From: Luzula sylvatica
Lineage: Eukaryota; Streptophyta; Magnoliopsida; Poales; Juncaceae
DNA: 64,000 nucleotides
Assembly: GCA_946800325.1 (NCBI GenBank)
Contig: OX326956.1
Span: forward strand, 73,853,087 to 73,917,086
Reading direction: 5' to 3'
Part shown: positions 11,474 through 23,625 of the stretch, piece after piece
How the letters are laid out: the number at the start of each line of letters is the position of its first letter
Position numbering within the stretch: position 1 is the stretch's first letter
Made by a program: the position numbers and the translations under genes
The notes under the pieces: model-generated
What the model was told of the DNA's origin: nothing
Database searches by the model: none
The model's input: only the letters and a program-made list of their open reading frames with translations

Positions 11474-13620
11474 GCGAGCGATTTTGATATAAAGATCGTG
11501 CCATTTGGAGAAATTATGAGAAAGTTACAATGTGATAATCTTTATATTCAATAATTCAGGATGAAATTACCAAAAAAACTGTATTTTCTGTTAATTCGGG
11601 TTCAAAATACATAATTTCCCAAATTCGTTCGCGCAGCTGTATTCCTCTCGCCGGGGCGAGCGATTTTGATATAAAGATCGTGCCATTTGGAGAAAGTATG
11701 AGAAAGTTACAATGTGATAATCTTCATATTCAATAATTCATGATGAAATTACAAAAAAAACTGTGTTTTTTGTTAATTCGGGTTCAAAATACGTAATTTC
11801 CCAAATTCGGCCGCGCTGCTGCATTCCTCTCGTCGAGGCGAGCGATTTTGATATAAAAATCGTGCCATTTGGAGAAAGTGTGAGAAAGTTACAATGTGAT
11901 AATCTTCATATTCAATAATTCAGGATGAAATTACCAAAAAAACTGTATTTTCTGTTAATTCGGGTTCAAAATACATAATTTCCCAAATTCGTTCTCGCAG
12001 CTGTATTCCTCTCGCCGGGGCGAGCGATTTTGATATAAAAATCGTGCCATTTGGAGAAAGATTGAGAAAGCCACAATTGGACAATCTTCATATTCAATAA
12101 TTCAAGAAGAAATTACAAAAAAAACTGTGTTTTTTGTTAATTCGGGTTCAAAATACGTAATTTCCCAAATTCGGCCGCGATGCTGCATTCCTCTCGTCGA
12201 GGCGAGCGATTTTGATATAAAGATCGTGCCATTTGGAGAAAGTATGAGAAAGTTACAATGTGATAATCTTCATATTCAATAATTCAGGATGAAATTACCA
12301 AAAAAACTGTATTTTCTGTTAATTCGGGTTCAAAATACATAATTTCCCGAATTCGTTCGCGCTGCTGTATTCCTCTCGCCGGGGCGAGCGATTTTGATAT
12401 AAAAATCGTGCCATTTGGAGAAAGATTGAGAAATCCACAATTGGACAATCTTCATATTCAATAATTCAAGAAGAAATTACAAAAAAAACTGTGTTTTTTG
12501 TTAATTCGGGTTCAAAATACGTAATTTCCCAAATTCGACCGCGCTGCTGCATTCCTCTCGTCGAGGCGAGCGATTTTGATATAACGATCGTGCCATTTGG
12601 AGAAAGTATGAGAAAGTTACAATGTGATAATCTTTATATTCAACAATTCAGGATGAAATTACCAAAAAAACTGTATTTTCTGTTAATTCGGGTTCAAAAT
12701 ACATAATTTCCCAAATTCGTTCGCGCTGCTGTATTCCTCTCGCAGGGGCGAGCGATTTTGATATAAAAATCGTGCCATTTGGAGAAAGTATGAGAAAGTT
12801 ACAATGTGATAATCTTCATATTCAATAATTCATGATGAAATTACAAAAAAAACTGTGTTTTTTGTTAATTCGGGTTCAAAATACGTAATTTCCCAAATTC
12901 GGCCGCGCTGCTGCATTCCTCTCGTCGAGGCGAGCGATTTTGATATAAAGATCGTGCCATTTGGAGAAATTATGAGAAAGTTACAATGTGATAATCTTTA
13001 TATTCAATAATTCAGGATGAAATTACCAAAAAAACTGTATTTTCTGTTAATTCGGGTTCAAAATACATAATTTCCCAAATTCGTTCGCGTTGCTGTATTC
13101 CTCTCGCCGGGGCGAGCGATTTTGATATAAAGATCGTGCCATTTGGAGAAAGTATGAGAAAGTTACAATGTGATAATCTTCATATTCAATAATTCATGAT
13201 GAAATTACAAAAAAAACTGTGTTTTTTGTTAATTCGGGTTCAAAATACGTAATTTCCCAAATTCGGCCGCGGTGCTGCATTCCTCTCGTCGAGGCGAGCG
13301 ATTTTGATATAAAAATCGTGCCATTTGGAGAAAGTGTGAGAAAGTTACAATGTGATAATCTTCATATTCAATAATTCAGGATGAAATTTCCAAAAAAACT
13401 GTATTTTCTGTTAATTCGGGTTCAAAATACATAATTTCCCAAATTCGTTCGCGCAGCTGTATTCCTCTCGCCGGAGCGAGCGATTTTGATATAAAAATCG
13501 TGCCATTTGGAGAAAGATTGAGAAAGCCACAATTGGACAATCTTCATATTCAATAATTCAAGAAGAAATTACAAAAAAAACTGTGTTTTTTGTTAATTCG
13601 GGTTCAAAATACGTAATTTC
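10910..13620 (+). repeat. Eight-monomer (1,456 bp) duplication
   Basis: About 10910-12165 matches 12366-13620 at offset 1,456. Shared variants are ATATAACGATCG (11123, 12579), CAACAATTCAGG, TCGCAGGGGCG (~11286, 12742), GAGAAATTATG (~11511, 12966) and the AGTGTG A monomer. The left part of this unit also belongs to the second 12-mer copy. Confidence 0.7.
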
Positions 13621-14732
13621 CCAAATTCGACCGCGCTGCTGCATTCCTCTCGTCGAGGCGAGCGATTTTGATATAAAGATCGTGCCATTTGGAGAAAGTA
13701 TGAGAAAGTTACAATGTGATAATCTTTATATTCAATAATTCAGGATGAAATTACCAAAAAAACTGTATTTTCTGTTAATTCGGGTTCAAAATACATAATT
13801 TCCCAAATTCGTTCGCGCTGCTGTATTCCTCTCGCCGGGACGAGCGATTTTGATATAAAAATCGTGCCATTTGGAGAAAGATTGAGAAATCCACAATTGG
13901 ACAATATTCATATTCAATAATTCAAGAAGAAATTACAAAAAAACTGTGTTTTTTGTTAATTCGGGTTCAAATACGTAATTTCCTAAATTCGGCCGCGCTG
14001 CTGCATTCCTCTCGTCGAGGCGAGCGATTTTGATATAAAGATCGTGCCATTTGGAGTAAGTATGAGAAAGTTACAATGTGATAATCTTCATATTCAATAA
14101 TTCAGGATGAAATTACCAAAAAAACTGTATTTTCTGTTAATTCGGGTTCAAAATACATAATTTCTCAAATTCGTTCGCGCTGCTGTATTCCTCTCGCCGG
14201 GGCGAGCGATTTTGATATAAAAATCGTGCCATTTGGAGAAAGATTGTGAAAGCCACAATTGGACTATTTTCATATTCAATAATTCAAGAAGAAATTACAA
14301 AAAAAACTGTGTTTTTTGTTAATTCGGGTTCAAAATACGTAATTTCCCAAATTCGGTCGCGATGCTGCATTCCTCTCGTCGAGGCGAGCGATTTTGATAT
14401 AAAGATCGTGCCATTTGGAGAAAGTATGAGAAAGTTACAATGTGATAATCTTCATATTCAATAATTCAGGATGAAATTACCAAAAAAACTGTATTTTCTG
14501 TTAATTCGGGTTCAAAATACATAATTTCCCAAATTCGTTCGCGCTGGTGTATTCCTCTCGCCGGGGCGAGCGATTTTGATATAAAAATCGTGCCATTTGG
14601 AGAAAGATTGAGAAATCCACAATTGGACAATCTTCATATTCAATAATTCAAGAAGAAATTACAAAAAAAACTGTGTTTTTTGTTAATTCGGGTTCAAAAT
14701 ACGTAATTTCCCAAATTCGACCGCGCTGCTGC

Positions 14733-14914
14733 ATTCCTCTCGTCGAGGCGAGCGATTTTGATATAACGATCGTGCCATTTGGAGAAAGATTGAGAAATCC
14801 ACAATTGGACAATCTTCATATTCAATAATTCAGGATGAAATTACCAAAAAAACTGTATTTTCTGTTAATTCGGGTTCAAAATACATAATTTCCCAAATTC
14901 GTTCGCGCTGCTGT
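14733..14914 (+). repeat. Mosaic A-B-A monomer (conversion-like)
   Basis: The head is A with the private ATATAACGATCG, the middle is B (AGATTGAGAAATCCACAATT), and the tail is A (AGGATGAAATTACC, GTATTTTCTG). Copies of the ATATAACG lineage at ~8941, 11123 and 12579 keep the normal A body with CAACAATTC. Only the middle segment was therefore replaced, as expected from gene conversion or a double exchange. The same mosaic recurs at about 18191 and 20553. Confidence 0.7.
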
Positions 14915-15096
14915 ATTCCTCTCGCAGGGGCGAGCGATTTTGATATAAAAATCGTGCCATTTGGAGAAAGTATGAGAAAGTTACAATGTGATAATCTTCA
15001 TATTCAATAATTCATGATGAAATTACAAAAAAAACTGTGTTTTTTGTTAATTCGGGTTCAAAATACATAATTTCCCAAATTCGTTCGCGCTGCTGT
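14915..15096 (+). repeat. B monomer with A tail, B-B register break
   Basis: Head TCGCAGGGGCG and the sequence to GTGTTTTTTG are B. From ACATAATTTC the tail is A (TTCGTTCGCGCTGCTGT), and the next monomer at 15097 is again B. The crossover lies in the shared TTAATTCGGGTTCAAAATAC. Copies of the same joint occur at ~18373-18554 and ~20735-20917, so it arose once and was then amplified. Confidence 0.75.
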
Positions 15097-17805
15097 ATTC
15101 CTCTCGCCGGGGCGAGCGATTTTGATATAAAAATCGTGCCATTTGGAGAAAGTATGAGAAAGTTACAATGTGATAATCTTCATATTCAATAATTCATGAT
15201 GAAATTACAAAAAAAACTGTGTTTTTTGTTAATTCGGGTTCAAAATACGTAATTTCCCAAATTCGGCCGCTTTCCTGCATTCCTCTCGTCGAGGCGAGCG
15301 ATTTTGATATAAAGATCGTGCCATTTGGAGAAAGTATGAGAAAGTTACAATGTGATAATCTTTATATTCAATAATTCAGGATGAAATTACCAAAAAAACT
15401 GTATTTTCTGTTAATTCGGGTTCAAAATACATAATTTCCCAAATTCGTTCGCGATGCTGTATTCCTCTCGCCGGGGCGAGCGATTTTGATATAAAGATCG
15501 TGCCATTTGGAGAAAGTATGAGAAACTTACAATGTGATAATCTTCATATTCAATAATTCATGATGAAATTACAAAAAAAACTGTGTTTTTTGTTAATTCG
15601 GGTTCAAAATACGTAATTTCCCAAATTCGGCCGCGTTGCTGCATTCCTCTCGTCGAGGCGAGCGATTTTGATATAAAAATCGTGCCATTTGGAGAAAGTG
15701 TGAGAAAGTTACAATGTGATAATCTTCATATTCAATAATTCAGGATGAAATTACCAAAAAAACTGTATTTTCTGTTAATTCGGGTTCAAAATACATAATT
15801 TTCCAAATTCGTTCGCGCTGCTGTATTCCTCTCGCCGGGGCGAGCGATTTTGATATAAAAATCGTGCCATTTGGAGAAAGATTGTGAAAGCCACAATTGG
15901 ACAATCTTCATATTCAATAATTCAAGAAGAAATTACAAAAAAAACTGTGTTTTTTGTTAATTCGGGTTCAAAATACGTAATTTCCCAAATTCGGCCGCTT
16001 TCCTGCATTCCTCTCGTCGAGGCGAGCGATTTTGATATAAAGATCGTGCCATTTGGAGAAAGTATGAGAAAGTTACAATGTGATAATCTTTATATTCAAT
16101 AATTCAGGATGAAATTACCAAAAAAACTGTATTTTCTGTTAATTCGGGTTCAAAATACATAATTTCCCAAATTCGTTCGCGATGTTGTATTCCTCTCGCC
16201 GGGGCGAGCGATTTTGATATAAAGATCGTGCCATTTGGAGAAAGTATGAGAAACTTACAATGTGATAATCTTCATATTCAATAATTCATGATGAAATTAC
16301 AAAAAAAACTGTGTTTTCTGTTAATTCGGGTTCAAAATACGTAATTTCCCAAATTCGGCCGCGCTGCTGCATTCCTCTCGTCGAGGCGAGCGATTTTGAT
16401 ATAAAAATCGTGCCATTTGGAGAAAGTGTGAGAAAGTTACAATGTGATAATCTTCATATTCAATAATTCAGGATGAAATTACCAAAAAAACTGTATTTTC
16501 TGTTAATTCGGGTTCAAAATACATAATATCCCAAATTCGTTCGCGCTGGTGTATTCCTCTCGCCGGGGCGAGCGATTTTGATATAAAAATCGTGCCATTT
16601 GGAGAAAGATTGAGAAATCCACAATTGGACAATCTTCATATTCAATAATTCAAGAAGAAATTACAAAAAAAACTGTGTTTTTTGTTAATTCGGGTTCAAA
16701 ATACGTAATTTCCCAAATTCGACCGCGCAGCTGCATTCCTCTCGTCGAGGCGAGCGATTTTGATATAAAGATCGTGCCATTTGGAGAAAGTATGAGAAAG
16801 TTACAATGTGATAATCTTTATATTGAATAATTCAGGATGAAATTACCAAAAAAACTGTATTTTCTGTTAATTCGGGTTCAAAATACATAATTTCCCAAAT
16901 TCGTTCGCGATGCTGTATTCCTCTCGCCGTAGCGAGCGATTTTGATATAAAGATCGTGCCATTTGGAGAAAGTATGAGAAACTTACAATGTGATAATCTT
17001 CATATTCAATAATTCATGATGAAATTACAAAAAAAACTGTGTTTTTTGTTAATTCGGGTTCAAAATACGTAATTTCCCAAATTCGGCCGCGCTGTTGCAT
17101 TCCTCTCGTCGAGGCGAGCGATTTTGATATAAAAATCGTGCCATTTGGAGAAAGTGTGAGAAAGTTACAATGTGATAATCTTCATATTCAATAATTCAGG
17201 ATGAAATTACCAAAAAAACTGTATTTTCTGTTAATTCGGGTTCAAAATACATAATTTCCCAAATTCGTTCGCGCTGGTGTATTCCTCTCGCCGGGGCGAG
17301 CGATTTTGATATAAAAATCGTGCCATTTGGAGAAAGATTGAGAAATCCACAATTGGACAATCTTCATATTCAATAATTCAAGAAGAAATTACAAAAAAAA
17401 CTGTGTTTTTTGTTAATTCGGGTTCAAAATACGTAATTTCCCAAATTCGACCGCGCTGCTGCATTCCTCTCGTCGAGGCGAGCGATTTTGATATAAAGAT
17501 CGTGCCATTTGGAGAAAGTATGAGAAAGTTACAATGTGATAATCTTTATATTCAATAATTCAGGATGAAATTACCAAAAAAACTGTATTTTCTGTTAATT
17601 CGGGTTCAAAATACATAATTTCCCAAATTCGTTCGCGCTGCTGTATTCCTCTCGCCGGGGCGAGCGATTTTGATATAAAAATCGTGCCATTTGGAGAAAG
17701 TATGAGAAAGTTACAATGTGATAATCTTCATATTCAATAATTCATGATGAAATTACAAAAAAAACTGTGTTTTTTGTTAATTCGGGTTCAAAATACGTAA
17801 TTTCC

Positions 17806-19379
17806 CAAATTCGGTCGCGATGCTGCATTCCTCTCGTCGAGGCGAGCGATTTTGATATAAAGATCGTGCCATTTGGAGAAAGTATGAGAAAGTTACAATG
17901 TGATAATCTTCATATTCAATAATTCAGGATGAAATTACCAAAAAAACTGTATTTTCTGTTAATTCGGGTTCAAAATACATAATTTCCCAAATTCGTTCGC
18001 GCTGGTGTATTCCTCTCGCCGGGGCGAGCGATTTTGATATAAAAATCGTGCCATTTGGAGAAAGATTGAGAAATCCACAATTGGACAATCTTCATATTCA
18101 ATAATTCAAGAAGAAATTACAAAAAAAACTGTGTTTTTTGTTAATTCGGGTTCAAAATACGTAATGTCCCAAATTCGACCGCGCTGCTGCATTCCTCTCG
18201 TCGAGGCGAGCGATTTTGATATAACGATCGTGCCATTTGGAGAAAGATTGAGAAATCCACAATTGGACAATCTTCATATTCAATAATTCAGGATGAAATT
18301 ACCAAAAAAACTGTATTTTCTGTTAATTCGGGTTCAAAATACATAATTTCCCAAATTCGTTCGCGCTGCTGTATTCCTCTCGCAGGGGCGAGCGATTTTG
18401 ATATAAAAATCGTGCCAATTGGAGAAAGTATGAGAAAGTTACAATGTGATAATCTTCATATTCAATAATTCATGATGAAATTACAAAAAAAACTGTGTTT
18501 TCTGTTAATTCGGGTTCAAAATACATTATTTCCCAAATTCGTTCGCGCTGCTGTATTCCTCTCGCCGGGGCGAGCGATTTTGATATAAAAATCGTGCCAT
18601 TTGGAGAAAGTATGAGAAAGTTACAATGTGATAATCTTCATATTCAATAATTCATGATGAAATTACAAAAAAAACTGTGTTTTTTGTTAATTCGGGTTCA
18701 AAATACGTAATTTCCCAAATTCGGCCGCGCTGCTGCATTCCTCTCGTCGAGGCGAGCGATTTTGATATAAAAATCGTGCCATTTGGAGAAAGTGTGACAA
18801 AGATACAATGTGATAATCTTCATATTCAATAATTCAGGATGAAATTACCAAAAAAACTGTATTTTCTGTTAATTCGGGTTCAAAATACATAATTTTCCAA
18901 ATTCGTTCGCGCTGCTGTATTCCTCTCGCCGGGGCGAGCGATTTTGATATAAAAATCGTGACATTTGGAGAAAGATTGTGAAAGCCACAATTGGACAATC
19001 TTCATATTCAATAATTCAAGAAGAAATTACAAAAAAAACTGTGTTTTTTGTTAATTCGGGTTCAAAATACGTAATTTCCCAAATTCGGTCGCGGTGCTGC
19101 ATTCCTCTCGTCGAGGCGAGCGATTTTGATATAAAGATCGTGCCATTTGGAGAAAGTATGAGAAAGTTACAATGTGATAATCTTCATATTCAATAATTCA
19201 GGATGAAATTACCAAAAAAACTGTATTTTCTGTTAATTCGGGTTCAAAATACATAATTTCCCAAATTCGTTCGCGCTGCTGTATTCCTCTCGCCGGGGCG
19301 AGCGATTTTGATATAAAAATCGTGCCATTTGGAGAAAGATTGATAAAGCCACAATTGGACAATCTTCATATTCAATAAT
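17806..19379 (+). repeat. Satellite between the two 4.2 kb copies
   Basis: About 17806-18720 resembles 14350-15265 at an offset of 3,458 bp (19 monomers) and carries a third copy of the mosaic monomer and the B-B joint (18373/18555). The rest, to 19379, resembles the 5-7 kb zone, with GTGACATTT, GATTGTGAAAG and CGGTCGCGGTGCTG near 18960-19100. No unique DNA is present. Confidence 0.6.
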
Positions 19380-22300
19380 TCAAGAAGAAATTACAAAAAA
19401 AACTGTGTTTTTTGTTAATTCGGGTTCAAAATACGTAATTTCCCAAATTCGACCGCGCTGCTGCATTCCTCTCGTCGAGGCGAGCGATTTTGATATAAAG
19501 ATCGTGCCATTTGGAGAAAGTATGAGAAAGTTACAATGTGATAATCTTTATATTCAATAATTCAGGATGAAATTACCAAAAAAACTGTATTTTCTGTTAA
19601 TTCGGGTTCAAAATACATAATTTCCCAAATTCGTTCGCGCTGCTGTATTCCTCTCGCCGGGACGAGCGATTTTGATATAAAAATCGTGCCATTTGGAGAA
19701 AGATTGAGAAATCCACAATTGGACAATCTTCATATTCAATAATTCAAGAAGAAATTACAAAAAAACTGTGTTTTTTGTTAATTCGGGTTCAAATACGTAA
19801 TTTCCTAAATTCGGCCGGGCTGCTGCATTCCTCTCGTCGAGGCGAGCGATTTTGATATAAAGATCGTGCCATTTGGAGTAAGTATGAGAAAGTTACAATG
19901 TGATAATCTTCATATTCAATAATTCAGGATGAAATTACCAAAAAAACTGTATTTTCTGTTAATTCGGGTTCAAAATACATAATTTCCCAAATTCGTTCGC
20001 GCTGCTGTATTCCTCTCGCCGGGGCGAGCGATTTTGATATAAAAATCGTGCCATTTGGAGAAAGATTGTGAAAGCCACAATTGGACAATTTTCATATTCA
20101 ATAATTCAAGAAGAAATTACAAAAAAAACTGTGTTTTTTGTTAATTCGGGTTCAAAATACGTAATTTCCCAAATTCGGTCGCGATGCTGCATTCCTCTCG
20201 TCGAGGCGAGCGATTTTGATATAAAGATCGTGCCATTTGGAGAAAGTATGAGAAAGTTACAATGTGATAATCTTCATATTCAATAATTCAGGATGAAATT
20301 ACCAAAAAAACTGTATTTTCTGTTAATTCGGGTTCAAAATACATAATTTCCCAAATTCGTTCGCGCTGGTGTATTCCTCTCGCCGGGGCGAGCGATTTTG
20401 ATATAAAAATCGTGCCATTTGGAGAAAGATTGAGAAATCCACAATTGGACAATCTTCATATTCAATAATTCAAGAAAAATTACAAAAAAAACTGTGTTTT
20501 TTGTTAATTCGGGTTCAAAATACGTAATTTCCCAAATTCGACCGCGCTGCTGCATTCCTCTCGTCGAGGCGAGCGATTTTGATATAACGATCGTGCCATT
20601 TGGAGAAAGATTGAGAAATCCACAATTGGACAATCTTCATATTCAATAATTCAGGATGAAATTACCAAAAAAACTGTATTTTCTGTTAATTCGGGTTCAA
20701 AATACATAATTTCCCAAATTCGTTCGCGCTGCTGTATTCCTCTCGCAGGGGCGAGCGATTTTGATATAAAAATCGTGCCATTTGGAGAAAGTATGAGAAA
20801 GTTACAATGTGATAATCTTCATATTCAATAATTCATGATGAAATTACAAAAAAAACTGTGTTTTTTGTTAATTCGGGTTCAAAATACATAATTTCCCAAA
20901 TTCGTTCGCGCAGCTGTATTCCTCTCGCCGGGGCGAGCGATTTTGATATAAAAATCGTGCCATTTGGAGAAAGTATGAGAAAGTTACAATGTGATAATCT
21001 TCATATTCAATAATTCATGATGAAATTACAAAAAAAACTGTGTTTTTTGTTAATTCGGGTTCAAAATACGTAATTTCCCAAATTCGGCCGCTTTCCTGCA
21101 TTCCTCTCGTCGAGGCGAGCGATTTTGATATAAAGATCGTGCCATTTGGAGAAAGTATGAGAAAGTTACAATGTGATAATCTTTATATTCAATAATTCAG
21201 GATGAAATTACCAAAAAAACTGTATTTTCTGTTAATTCGGGTTCAAAATACATAATTTCCCAAATTCGTTCGCGATGCTGTATTCCTCTCGCCGGGGCAA
21301 GCGATTTTGATATAAAGATCGTGCCATTTGGAGAAAGTATGAGAAACTTACAATGTGATAATCTTCATATTCAATAATTCATGATGAAATTACAAAAAAA
21401 ACTGTGTTTTTTGTTAATTCGGGTTCAAAATACGTAATTTCCCAAATTCGGCCGCGCTGCTGCATTCCTCTCGTCGAGGCGAGCGATTTTGATATAAAAA
21501 TCGTGCCATTTGGAGAAAGTGTGAGAAAGTTACAATGTGATAATCTTCATATTCAATAATTCAGGATGAAATTACCAAAAAAACTGTATTTTCTGTTAAT
21601 TCGGGTTCAAAATACATAATTTTCCAAATTCGTTCGCGCTGCTGTATTCCTCTCGCCGGGGCGAGCGATTTTGATATAAAAATCGTGCCATTTGGAGAAA
21701 GATTGTGAAAGCCACAATTGGACAATCTTCATATTCAATAATTCAAGAAGAAATTACAAAAAAAACTGTGTTTTTTGTTAATTCGGGTTCAAAATACGTA
21801 ATTTCCCAAATTCGGCCGCTTTCCTGCATTCCTCTCGTCGAGGCGAGCGATTTTGATATAAAGATCGTGCCATTTGGAGAAAGTATGAGAAAGTTACAAT
21901 GTGATAATCTTTATATTCAATAATTCAGGATGAAATTACCAAAAAAACTGTATTTTCTGTTAATTCGGGTTCAAAATACATAATTTCCCAAATTCGTTCG
22001 CGATGCTGTATTCCTCTCGCCGGGGCGAGCGATTTTGATATAAAGATCGTGCCATTTGGAGAAAGTATGAGAAACTTACAATGTGATAATCTTCATATTC
22101 AATAATTCATGATGAAATTACAAAAAAAACTGTGTTTTTTGTTATTTCGGGTTCAAAATACGTAATTTCCCAAATTCGGCCGCGCTGCTGCATTCCTCTC
22201 GTCGAGGCGAGCGATTTTGATATAAAAATCGTGCCATTTGGAGAAAGTGTGAGAAAGTTACAATGTGATAATCTTCATATTCAATAATTCAGGATGAAAT

Positions 22301-23625
22301 TACCAAAAAAACTGTATTTTCTGTTAATTCGGGTTCAAAATACATAATTTCCCAAATTCGTTCGCGCTGGTGTATTCCTCTCGCCGGGGCGAGCGATTTT
22401 GATATAAAAATCGTGCCATTTGGAGAAAGATTGAGAAATCCACAATTGGACAATCTTCATATTCAATAATTCAAGAAGAAATTACAAAAAAAACTGTGTT
22501 TTTTGTTAATTCGGGTTCAAAATACGTAATTTCCCAAATTCGACCGCGCAGCTGCATTCCTCTCGTCGAGGCGAGCGATTTTGATATAAAGATCGTGCCA
22601 TTTGGAGAAAGTATGAGAAAGTTACAATGTGATAATCTTTATATTCAATAATTCAGGATGAAATTACCAAAAAAACTGTATTTTCTGTTAATTCGGGTTC
22701 AAAATACATAATTTCCCAAATTCGTTCGCGATGCTGTATTCCTCTCGCCGTAGCGAGCGATTTTGATATAAAGATCGTGCCATTTGGAGAAAGTATGAGA
22801 AACTTACAATGTGATAATCTTCATATTCAATAATTCATGATGAAATTACAAAAAAAACTGTGTTTTTTGTTAATTCGGGTTCAAAATACGTAATTTCCCA
22901 AATTCGGCCGCGCTGCTGCATTCCTCTCGTCGAGGCGAGCGATTTTGATATAAAAATCGTGCCATTTGGAGAAAGTGTGAGAAAGTTACAATGTGATAAT
23001 CTTCATATTCAATAATTCAGGATGAAATTACCAAAAAAACTGTATTTTCTGTTAATTCGGGTTCAAAATACATAATTTCCCAAATTCGTTCGCGCTGGTG
23101 TATTCCTCTCGCCGGGGCGAGCGATTTTGATATAAAAATCGTGCCATTTGGAGAAAGATTGAGAAATCCACAATTGGACAATCTTCATATTCAATAATTC
23201 AAGAAGAAATTACAAAAAAAACTGTGTTTTTTGTTAATTCGGGTTCAAAATACGTAATTTCCCAAATTCGACCGCGCTGCTGCATTCCTCTCGTCGAGGC
23301 GAGCGATTTTGATATAAAGATCGTGCCATTTGTAGAAAGTATGAGAAAGTTACAATGTGATAATCTTTATATTCAATAATTCAGGATGAAATTACCAAAA
23401 AAACTGTATTTTCTGTTAATTCGGGTTCAAAATACATAATTTCCCAAATTCGTTCGCGCTGCTGTATTCCTCTCGCCGGGGCGAGCGATTTTGATATAAA
23501 AATCGTGCCATTTGGAGAAAGTATGAGAAAGTTACAATGTGATAATCTTCATATTCAATAATTCATGATGAAATTACAAAAAAAACTGTGTTTTTTGTTA
23601 ATTCGGGTTCAAAATACGTAATTTC
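19380..23625 (+). repeat. ~4.2 kb segmental duplication, right copy
   Basis: Counterpart of 13560-17805. It carries the same ordered markers: GGTTCAAATACG near 19787, ATATAACG at ~20583, the B-B joint near 20917/20918, GCCGCTTTCCTGC near 21091 and 21819, and CCGTAGCG at 22748. The copies part near 23634, where this side has GCCGCTTTCC and the left side has GTCGCGATG. Confidence 0.75.

Larger units (their letters stand above)
13560..17805 (+). repeat. ~4.2 kb segmental duplication, left copy
   Basis: Matches 19380-23625 at an offset of ~5,821 bp (32 monomers). Shared rare variants in the same order: GGTTCAAATACG, GTAAGTATG, CTGGTG, ATATAACG, the mosaic monomer 14733-14914, the B-B joint at 15096/15097, GCCGCTTTCCTGC (~15270, 15998), GCAGCTGCATT (~16729) and CCGTAGCG (16927). 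Single-base differences, such as GGACTATTTT against GGACAATTTT, show some divergence since copying. Confidence 0.75.

Noticed and set aside
12340..12365. CENP-B box (TTCGNNNNANNCGGG or its complement)
   Set aside because: The nearest candidates, around TTCGGGTTCAAAATACG and the variant CCCGAATTCGTTCGC, lack the required spacing and second half on either strand.
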